64,000 bases of DNA from Membranipora membranacea. Its lineage: Eukaryota; Bryozoa; Gymnolaemata; Cheilostomatida; Membraniporidae. The DNA lies in contig OU612071.1 in the NCBI GenBank assembly GCA_914767715.1, positions 12,257,493 through 12,321,492 on the forward strand, read 5' to 3'. This document shows positions 56,070 to 64,000 of this stretch, in pieces. Every line of letters starts with the position of its first letter. The stretch's first letter is position 1. A program made the position numbers and the translations under genes. The notes under the pieces were generated by a model. The model saw only the letters and a list, made by a program, of their open reading frames with translations, was not told where the DNA came from and made no database searches.

Positions 56070-56707
56070 AGTCACATTGCAGCTATTGCATTGAGACTTT
56101 CACCTTATCATAAGGACTGAAATTGTCAGACAGTTAGTTTGGTTGCAAGCGTGTAGGCCTACAACACGGTGTAATTAATATAAACAGAAGCCTGGTTTAT
56201 GTTAGTCTAAGTGATCAGACCGCTCCAATACGTGTTAGGAGTATTACATTATCAACCATTCCCATGGGGTTGATGAATTCATTCAACCAAGAAGAACAAA
56301 TCTGTGTGCTACGTTGCCATCACACTGCTATAAACTAGATCAAGCATGATCCGACTGGCCTGCATTTAGAGTTTTGAGCCACAGCTCACCAGTATAGCTG
56401 GGAAAGATCGGAATTCGGGTTGGATCATACTTGATATAGCCTAAAACCGTTCCTTATTTTCACCAAGGAGTTAGTGTGTCCAACTCCTTTGTTTCACCGA
56501 CTGCATAAGTTATTTCAAGAACTTCTGTGGGTATTTGTCGCTCCCTAAGAACAGGGACACATATTTGCAGATAAATTATGAACTTATTGTAGAAATACTT
56601 GGATCCTTCTTGTAACCCGAGCTTAGTATACTCATAACCTCAATGTTTCTTCGTCGATGTCACTGCGTATTCAGTTTGCACAAATCTTAACCTTTCCTTT
56701 ATGTAGG
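56070..56707. other. Non-coding, partly shared with copy A
   Basis: 56070-56430 matches 32445-32870 of copy A except for the lost right arm of fold-back 2. After about 56436 the sequence is absent from copy A. Confidence 0.45.
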
Positions 56708-57246
56708 CTTGTTACCCGGTAACTGTAAATTGCTGAACAGGCTGAACAGACTGAACAGCTGAACAGAATTTCTCAGACTAGAATTATTTTTTGTGTTATT
56801 TTCTGTGGCTGGCTATAACTTCTCGAACACATTCCTCCTAGCCAAATGATTTAGTGAGAATAATGAGTCACTAAGTTCCTGCTGGCTAACAGTAAAGTAA
56901 AAATAAGCAAACCCTACAATACTACAATATAACATAAACAAACTTATCCCAGAGGAGCTGATTCTGACATGGATCATTCAATAATAGTGTTTTAGGCCGC
57001 TTTACTTAGCTTTCTAGGGGAGGCAGTGCTTCCCTGCCTCCTCCAGAACTACGGGCCTGTAATACCCAAAAACCTACTGTGGATAAAATAATAGAAAGAA
57101 ACAAAGACAATTGCAAACTTAAAATAAGTATCCAGCAGAATATAAGGAGTTGTCCAGGCTTGTGCATAAATAGTAGTCTGAGAAATTCTGTTCAGCTGTT
57201 CAGCATGTTCAGCCTGTTCAGCAATTTACAGTTACCCCTTGTTACC
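56708..57246. mobile_element. 521-bp TIR element with 9-bp target duplication
   Basis: CTTGTTACC is duplicated at 56708-56716 and 57238-57246. The body 56717-57237 starts CGGTAACTGTAAATTGCTGA and ends TCAGCAATTTACAGTTACCC. Inverted repeats of about 60 bases carry a GCTGAACAG iteration and end at TTTCTCAGACTA. The left arm has one extra CTGAACAGA unit. No coding capacity. Confidence 0.88.
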
Positions 57247-57686
57247 AAATATTAAAACGATAATCACACACATCGTGTAGTACAGTGAACAAAGCCTCGC
57301 CCACTAGGGAAGTCGACCACCGCTGGTATTCCTCGAGCTACAGGCATTTGGTAATACTCAATAGAGAGAGTAACTACCCAGATATGTAGGGATTCAGCGT
57401 TTTGAACTCACGATTCAATTCAAATAGGATGCTTTGGATTCAATTCAAATTGAATTTTATCAAACTCGACAATGCACTAGATTCAATTCAAGATTATTAT
57501 TACATCCCTTCAATCACCACATAAGTCATCGAGTATCAGAGCTGATTTCATCACAGCCAATCATTGCATTTCCATGTTAATTTTGAGGTTGATCTGAGGC
57601 TAATTAAGAGGCTCTTCGAGCTATGGGAATGCCTCCGAGCTGAGCTTAAAGGTTCAGCTAGCCCTTAACTGCTCGCACTACAGTGA

Positions 57687-57980
57687 GCTGGCGTGGCTGA
57701 GCGGTTAGCATTGAAGACTCTAATGCGGAGGCCGGGTGCGAATCCCGGTGGCAGCAGATTTTCTTTTGATGTTTATATTTTCTCTGCTCTATCATGGAAA
57801 TGGCTGCATATTTTGAGATCGAGCCAAGAGGTGACAACTCAGCTCGATCTAGGCCGACCTCGAAATTCACATGGAACCATGGTGAACTGAATGGCTCCCA
57901 TCAGTGAGTGAATTTTCAAAATTCTTCATTTTGATGCATATATTATTCGGGCGGACAGGCAGTACGCTTTGCAATGCTAT
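57687..57980 (+). repeat. tRNA-headed repeat, copy B (complete head)
   Basis: Head 57687-57756: acceptor strands GCTGGCG and TGGCAGC pair in six of seven positions, the A box is TGGCTGAGCGG, the GCATT/AATGC anticodon stem has a 9-base loop, and the T arm CCGGGTGCGAATCCCGG is perfect. The body (ATGGAAATGGCTGCATATTT, then GAGATCGAGCCAAGAGG) follows and is repeated in copy A at 32925-33110. The over-long anticodon loop argues for a SINE head rather than a working tRNA. Confidence 0.55.
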
Positions 57981-58576
57981 AATTATAATTTTAATAGAAC
58001 CTCTGATTTGACCGGTGCCTCTGAGGTAATCTAATAACGGAAACAATCGCAATAAATTTTACCTTTTTGGTGCGCCGGATCATCTCAGTTTTGTTAGTTA
58101 CTTGTTTTGCCCACAATTCCCTGTATATCGTAATTAAATTATTATTGCGCATCGAGCCTAGAAAGTAACACCAACTATTTACAGCGGAGTAGTACAAAAA
58201 GATTTCTTGTGTGTAAAATGCATTGATATCAAAGGGTTATATTATAGAAAAACATGATTTTCCTATGCAGAATGTGCACCAAATCCGAAAAAATATCATA
58301 ATATAAAGTGTCAGCTGCAAAGTCATGGTATCAATACCGCATAAAATCCAACCGTCAAATGACATCTGTAGAAGAAAAAAGTTATACTAACTAGGCTCAT
58401 AAAAAATATTATTTGATCATCAACAAAAAAGTATATAAGGCTGGAGAAATATAAAAAAAAACTAGTATTCTGTGTAGATCACAGCGAATAAACTCGAGCC
58501 TTAACCTAATTAATAACCTAGTGATTAGCATACCGAATCCGGTTATAAAATATGATAAGTTTATAATCAGTTTATC

Positions 58577-58951
58577 AGTGATGGCAGGGGCGTATATTCT
58601 AAAAAATTTCACTCACTGACTTTTTAGAGATGAGCATAATGATCGGGCGCAGCCCGATCCACACGCCGTAGGCGGGGAGGGTGTGGGTGTGTCAATACAC
58701 CGGGCTTTTGATTGGCTTGTCCAGCTCAAGGTCAAAAGTCAAACTCTGTATGTACCGTAATTCTTCACTTATAAGACATCCCCCCTTGGGAAAAGTAAAA
58801 ATGCTCCAGTTATAAAGCACCCATTTGAAAAAAATCTGACATTGTTGGGATTCCAACCCACGACATTTTTAATAAACATTGATTTAATGTTGATTTTGAT
58901 TTACGGATATCCGTGGTCCGTGATTGCTAATATACGCCACTTGGCGATGGA
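58577..58951. mobile_element. MITE with GGCGTATATT ends (hAT-like)
   Basis: The body begins CAGGGGCGTATATTC (58585) and ends AATATACGCCACTTG (58943), inserted into CAGCGATGGAGTC, which copy A keeps intact at 33735. Flanks GTGATGG and GCGATGG form an imperfect 7-8 bp duplication, as hAT elements make. Inside is a GATCGGGCGCAGCCCGATC palindrome. Confidence 0.65.
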
Positions 58952-58974
58952 GTCAAGTTCTTTTGTGTCACCCT

Positions 58975-59110
58975 TGTATACACTAGACTGAAACAACAGT
59001 CTCTATCTTTGCGCTCGACAGCCCTTCGGTGATAGACTGCCCACCAGGCCTCGCTTCGCTCGGCCCGTCAGGAGTTGTAGTAGGCCTGTTGTTTCAGTCT
59101 ATGTATACAC
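58975..59110. mobile_element. 118-bp TIR element with 9-bp target duplication
   Basis: TGTATACAC is duplicated at 58975-58983 and 59102-59110; copy A has a single CGTATACAC at 33770. The body 58984-59101 starts TAGACTGAAACAACAG and ends with its exact complement CTGTTGTTTCAGTCTA. The GC-rich centre contains TCGCTTCGCTCGG. Confidence 0.92.
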
Positions 59111-59365
59111 CACATAGTTACAATATTGCAATATGGGTTTTCCAGATTGCGGAGTCACCACATTAACTCTCTAAGACTGAGACCTGAGCTCACAAGCTTG
59201 GGACGATGATTCTCGCTATGTGACGCTGTCTTTGTACAATTATCTAGATACGATCTCATTTAATTCGAGCTATCATTTATTCATGGCACACTTCACAACA
59301 TGGTTGGATGATTTGTATCATCAACAAATTCAGTTAAATGAAATTAAACTCAAACATGAGAACTA

Positions 59366-59600
59366 GGAGACTCCTAGGTTGATGTTAGACTAAAGAGGAG
59401 TTAGCTATACCAAGGAGTTGGAGACTCCTAGGTTGATGTTAGACTAAAGAGGAGTTAGCTATACCAAGGAGTTAGAGACTCCTAGGTTGATGTTAGACTA
59501 AAGAGGGGTTAGCTATACCAAGGAGTTGGAGACTCCTATGTTGATGTTAGACTAACTGAGGAGCTAGTTATACCAAGGAGTTAGAGATTCTAACTCCTTG
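59366..59600 (+). repeat. 54-bp minisatellite, copy B (uninterrupted)
   Basis: About four units of the 54-bp repeat (AGGTTGATGTTAGACTAAAG, then AGGAGTTAGCTATACCAAGG), ending in GTTAGAGATTCTAACTCC. Copy A's array is split by the 36020-38781 element. A stray partial unit occurs near 63090. Confidence 0.9.
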
Positions 59601-59640
59601 GTTATACACACACACTTCCTTGGTCGAACTGCTTTACATC

Positions 59641-59641
<1 letters not shown>

Positions 59642-59670
<29 letters not shown>
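59642..59670. repeat. (AT)n microsatellite, copy B
   Basis: Sister of the run at 39021-39053, followed by GTGTGTCAC. Confidence 0.9.
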
Positions 59671-59675
<5 letters not shown>

Positions 59676-59805
59676 CACTCATCGGATTGGTTTAACTAAG
59701 TAATGAAAGTTCACCTTCACAAACTATACACTGTGACTGTGACTATAATTGATAGAATGTTTATAAATAATAATGTAATTTATTACGTTATGTGAGTGAG
59801 TTAGA

Positions 59806-59879
59806 GATCGGGATAAGCTCAGTTGGTAGAGCCCCGGACTCTTGATTGCAAGGTAGTGGGTTTGATCCTCAGTGGTGCT
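59806..59879 (+). tRNA. tRNA-like sequence, copy B
   Basis: Sister of 39182-39254, with GGGTTTGATCC in place of GGGTTCGATCC in the B box. The loss of this key C argues that it is not a working tRNA gene. Confidence 0.3.
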
Positions 59880-60072
59880 CACTCAGTGAGCGATACCTGC
59901 TAGGGCTCTCGCTTTCAGATCGCTCACTCATTGATGGAACTATATACATTCTGAGTGAGCGATCTGGGAGCGATTTTGTCTAATTGAAAGACCAAGTGAG
60001 TGATCATTTTGTGCGATGTGATAGTGATAACTTGCTTTAGTAAAGGATCGCTCTTCCTATTTGAAAGACCCC
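59878..60072 (+). mobile_element. MITE, GGGGGTCTTTCAATTAG family, copy B, left end deleted
   Basis: Starts abruptly at CTCACTCAGTGAGCGATACC and runs to the intact right terminus TTTGAAAGACCCCCCAG. Copy A keeps both ends. Confidence 0.8.
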
Positions 60073-60564
60073 CCAGATTAACAATTTGTGTTTGCGACTT
60101 GAAACCAGAAACAGGAAAGTTTTTTAGGGAAAACCAAAGACTAGTGCAGCTTGATAAAGTATATACCACAATAAATCACTAACTAACTAGGCACTAATAA
60201 ATGCATAGCATGCATGCAATCCTACAGCAATAATACTAGCCTGTCTTGACAAGCTAAATAGCCTACCTTAATACCTGCTGGCATTACATTGGCAGCAGCA
60301 TTAGTCAGATCTTTTTGACCGATCAATGAGGCATAGCACACCTATTTACGGGTCCCACTCATATCTTTTCGTTGTGATACATTGAATAGAGTAGGCCCCT
60401 ATTTCTTTTCATTCAACTAACGAATTGTTCACTTTTAATCAAAATTGCATTTTGTTATCCAGTGGTTTTATTCACTTTTCATTTTCAATGCCAACTTAGC
60501 AGTCCCAACCATACATCCAATAATCCAATCAATCTCCAGTTAACCTTGTACATAGTAAGTAGTA

Positions 60565-60800
60565 GGAGGTGGCTCAGTCGTTTAGAGCGCCGTTCCTTTA
60601 TTTAGCATGCATATGTTGACGGTTGTGGGTTCGAATCCCACTAAGTCTATCGGCTATTGTGGTTCTGTTGGCCCCCAGGTGTGCTCCGACCTGCCTGGTA
60701 ACAGAGAGCAATCTGGGGCAGATATTGCAGCCTCGCCAATAAGGCAACCACTATTTTGCCGTGCATGCTTTGGGATGTGGCTTGTGATGAGACATCTTTT
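60565..60800 (+). repeat. SINE-like tRNA-headed repeat, copy B
   Basis: Sister of 40171-40440, with the same head GGAGGTGGCTCAGTCG and T arm GTGGGTTCGAATCCCAC. Shorter by about 15 bp near 60800. Confidence 0.6.
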
Positions 60801-60935
60801 TTTTAATCAAAGAGTCAGCTTCCAGTTCCCCTGAGGTTTTATGGCATTTATTACTGCGGTATTATCATAATAAGATCAGGCTTTGTAAAAGCTACATAGA
60901 GTTCTTTTTGGAAGCGGTTAGCACTGGGCCTAGAT

Positions 60936-61135
60936 AGGAAGCCTTTAAATTAGAATGAGGGATGCTTTACGAATGAAAAATATCACTATCACATTGCTCA
61001 AAATTACCATTCACTTGGTCTTGGGGCTCCCAAATCGCTCACTCAGAATGTATATAGATTCATCAATGAGTGAGCAATTCCTAAGGTAGCGTTCATTGAG
61101 TGAGCGACACAGATTGCGTTTTTGGCTGTTTTTAG
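60936..61135 (-). mobile_element. MITE, same family, reverse, copy B
   Basis: Sister of 40556-40735 with about 20 more bases of the outer end (AAATTAGAATGAGGGATGC). Confidence 0.7.
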
Positions 61136-62709
61136 TATATTTATGTGTATATAGTATATGACCATTGTTTGTATGATGGAATATTTATGCTAATTTTGTT
61201 TCAATTTTCACGATTATCAGCTTTGAGAAGACCCTGAGTAGGTCTGTAGACATATGTGTCCAGAGAGGAGGAGTAATGATCCATCACTGCCCAGGATCAA
61301 GAAAAAATGTGATAAACCTCTGGCCCGAAGTTCTAGGGGAGGCAGGGAGGCACGGAGGCACTGCCTGCCTCCCCTAGAAAGCTAAATACAGTGGCCTCAC
61401 AACACTATAATTGAATAAACCGTGTCCGAATCAGCTTCTCTGGAATTTCCATTTGCTCATTAATGCTTTAATTCTCTTGGGGAAGAGCTGACAGGTTTTC
61501 TCCCCTATCATTTTTTTCTAAACTACTACATTCATATAAAATCCTGGATGACTGACAGCCTCATACCAAACAGACATCTGGAGTACCGCAGTATAGCTTG
61601 TGCAATAACCACTTGGTGTGCCTGATATACCCTGTCTAGGCTAAGAACAAGTTCGTTCCCTCTGTGGTGGCATAGGGTTATCGCAAAAGTCGATCATCTG
61701 GCACGGCGCCTACATATCCGAATTTTGGGCTATCTCTTCGCCACCATAGAGGAAACAAACAAAACAAACTGGTGACTATCTAACAGGGAAATTTCCCTTG
61801 ATTCCATTATTAATATATCGCATTAGAACTCTCAGCTGGTATCACTAAACACCTGTCCACCTTTCCAGACATGCCTTTCAGCCCAAGCACCTGTTTGTAT
61901 TAGTGTCAGACACTTCTACAGGTCACAATCTTAGGACTGGTCTAAAAAGGCATCATTAATATTCAACAAATGGTGAAATGAGTACTGCAGAGGCACCCAT
62001 GTGTGTAAATATTTGCATTCTCAGTATCTGTAGTTTTCATAGTAACATATCCTTTATTTTATATCGATGCAGTAAGATAACGAAGCATGTGGAAGTGATG
62101 CAAGGATGGCATATGGCAATGTCCGATGGCTTTGCAAGAAGAAGTTATAGAGCAGTGCAGTTGGCGGCAAGAAAGTAACATTGGCGGTGAGTACAGTTAC
62201 TATCTGTTACGGTTACAATATGAGTTTGTAATACAACTCACTACATTAGCATGCACCACTTGCGTTGAATGTTTAATGTCTTATCACATCTCACATCACA
62301 TTAATAATTGCTCTTACCACTTATGATTTGCATATGTGCATATTGTTGAATTCAAACGATTTTTAGGAACCTTTTCATTAGATAAACTTCCTCATCAAAA
62401 CCTAGAGCACGTTTGATCCATTCTTCCCTCATTGGAATTCCCCCCCCCCCCCTATACTGACACGCCCGTAGAGGGGGCAATTCCAGTGAGGGAAAAATGG
62501 ATCAAACTTGATCTAATCAAAACCAGGGCTCCAGTAGGGCCTATCGGCTCTTTCTCAAATTTACACTGTTTGAGGCTATAGTAGCACTTTAGGGGTTGTG
62601 ATATTTGCTGAGGTAAAAAACATTGCGAATCAAAGCCAATTATCGTATTATTCAGAGATCGCCCCCCCCCCCAAATTCAGGGCACAATGATATGAAATTT
62701 GAGCATTAC
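61136..62709. other. Non-coding, about 96% identical to copy A
   Basis: Aligns throughout with 40736-42251. Differences include a GCACGGAGGCACTGCCTGC expansion near 61355 and about 39 bp present only here near 62325-62365. A 66-codon frame (61978-62178) matches 41562-41762 with three substitutions, no better than its surroundings. Confidence 0.5.
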
Positions 62710-64000
62710 ATACATATCTATATCTTATAGAGCGATAAAGAGGGGACAAAGTTAGTAATTGAGAAAAATTCAAAAAGAATTTAAATTTAGTGAAGCTTAT
62801 GGTTTCAACTGTGGCTATCAGCTATTTAAAAGTTTGCCAGGGTGATCTCAATTAGACTAAAAAGTTTTATATGATATACCAAATAGTTTGTGATGTCAAA
62901 ATTAAGCGGCTGAATCAGTTAGACACCGTGGGGGGGGGTGACCCCCCCCTTTCGCTTTTTACCACCACTGAGACTGTGAGTGTTATCATAAGAGATTTTT
63001 TTTATTCAATCGTGATGAACAAATTTAGTAGAGTGTTTGTTGCATACCACTAAATTGATGTCAGTTTTCAATGCTACACTACACCACACCAAGGAGTTAG
63101 AGGCTTCTTGATCACATTGACATCGAGACTTCACTATTAACATGTGTATCTCTGATCGTGAGAGTCATCTTAGACAGAGTACCTAACATGTTCCCGCCCC
63201 TAATTACTGAATTTTACAGCGGGGCGTCACACCAAGTTCCTATCTATGAGCGATAAACATCTTCCGTGTGTTGGTTCACCACTGCTATATATCTGGTACA
63301 TATCTGACCCTGAACAAGCGTATGGCTATTGATGTATTGTTGCTGGACCGCATTTCTCATTTTTGATTGGTCCACAAGTTCAGAATCTAGAAAATCTCTG
63401 TTGCCTGAGTTTTTGAAGGGTGATACTGGGACGTCAATCAATGCGTAACGTAAAAGCTCCAAGACTTTTAGCTTCATTTAGATCCTGACGCAAAGCTTTA
63501 TACTGATGGCAAAGCTCCACAAATAGCCAGGCTATGTATTTTACTACTGATGCATAAATTCATATCAATGTGGTACGTTTCTTACATTACACTCTACAGT
63601 GTCTGCCACTGATACCCAAACGTCAACAGAAAGGCTAGTCTCATCCATGCTTTGGATTTTGCCCATTGCCCTGTGATAATATAAAGACATTTAAAATCCA
63701 TGAATATTATCATGAAGGTTCCTACAGATGAATTCTGCCCTGTTTTTGACAAAACAGACATTGGGCTGCCCCTGAAGAGGGACGCAAGTTGCCCGATATC
63801 CTCATACTGAGAGTGTGATACATCCTAGAAAACTAAAATGCATCCTAGAGGTGAGGCCATAGAGGACCTCCTAATCGTGAGTGTGCAGCGAGCTGCCAAA
63901 AACTGAAAACAGGCACTTATCGCCCATTGGCAGTGACACTTTGATCTTGGCCAATAGGCCGAGGACAAGTGATGAATTCTGCTACTTTCTAAATATATTA
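62710..64000. other. Unique sequence at window end, no confident gene
   Basis: A GTGGGGGGGGGTGACCCCC fold-back lies at 62929-62949. A 77-codon minus-strand frame at 63244-63477 (contains VQQQYINSHTLVQGQICTRY) has protein-like composition but no recognised domain or neighbour; it may be a lone exon or relic. Confidence 0.35.

Larger units (their letters stand above)
43705..62709 (+). repeat. Segmental duplication, copy B (19.0 kb)
   Basis: Direct copy of 24305-42251. Private insertions here: tRNA-like and TIR material in gene B intron 1 (44.57-45.38 kb), a 2.0-kb element (54058-56067), a 7/8-bp-flanked MITE (58585-58943) and a 118-bp element (58984-59101). The 521-bp element (56717-57237) lies in a segment that copy A has lost. 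Confidence 0.93.

Noticed and set aside
57687-57756. Functional tRNA gene
   Set aside because: Acceptor and T arms are good, but the anticodon loop is 9 bases and a repeat body follows that is shared with copy A; better explained as a SINE head.

Overview
The window reads as eukaryotic, AT-rich nuclear DNA from a marine invertebrate. It has GT-AG introns, modules bounded by phase-1 introns, tRNA-derived SINEs, many short inverted-repeat DNA transposons and very few dense coding blocks. Three things point to an early-branching animal such as a sponge or cnidarian: a Mutator-like transposase joined to a YqaJ nuclease, an ESS2 (DGCR14) relic, and a CUB receptor with a coiled-coil stalk. I favour a sponge, but the sequence alone does not prove it.

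Layout. Positions 1-4.7 kb are mostly non-coding, with one minisatellite and two weak coding-like ORFs. At 4.7-8.4 kb a 3.66-kb element lies between TTAA duplications and carries, on the minus strand, the C-terminal half of a Mutator-like transposase spliced to a YqaJ/lambda-exonuclease domain. At 10.9-12.0 kb is a decayed transposase-like relic on the plus strand. At 13.3-15.0 kb are three copies of one MITE family. At 16.2-22.2 kb is a broken, intron-bearing, internally duplicated pseudogene of the splicing-associated factor ESS2.

The main feature is an 18-19 kb tandem segmental duplication: copy A about 24.3-42.25 kb, copy B about 43.7-62.7 kb. Each copy carries one seven-exon gene on the plus strand. 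Its parts in order are a short basic cytoplasmic N terminus, one signal-anchor membrane segment, a long repetitive N-glycosylation-rich coiled-coil stalk, and a two-exon CUB domain at the C terminus. My splice models add up in frame to 710 aa (gene A) and 727 aa (gene B). The stalk exon and its downstream intron are about 93-95% identical by eye between copies. The CUB, the membrane exon and the small exons are much more diverged, and stalk repeat number differs. I infer a candidate type II cell-surface recognition receptor pair; no function is shown.

The rest of the duplicated block has been reshaped by transposons that can be dated against the other copy, because the empty site or the differing flank is visible there. 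Four unrelated inverted-repeat elements have perfect 9-bp target duplications, the size typical of Mutator-type transposition. Others include a TA-flanked 2-kb element with coding-like exons, a SINE with an 11-bp duplication, fold-back elements and a MITE enclosing a tRNA-like promoter. The last 1.3 kb shows no confident gene. All alignments and identities are by eye.
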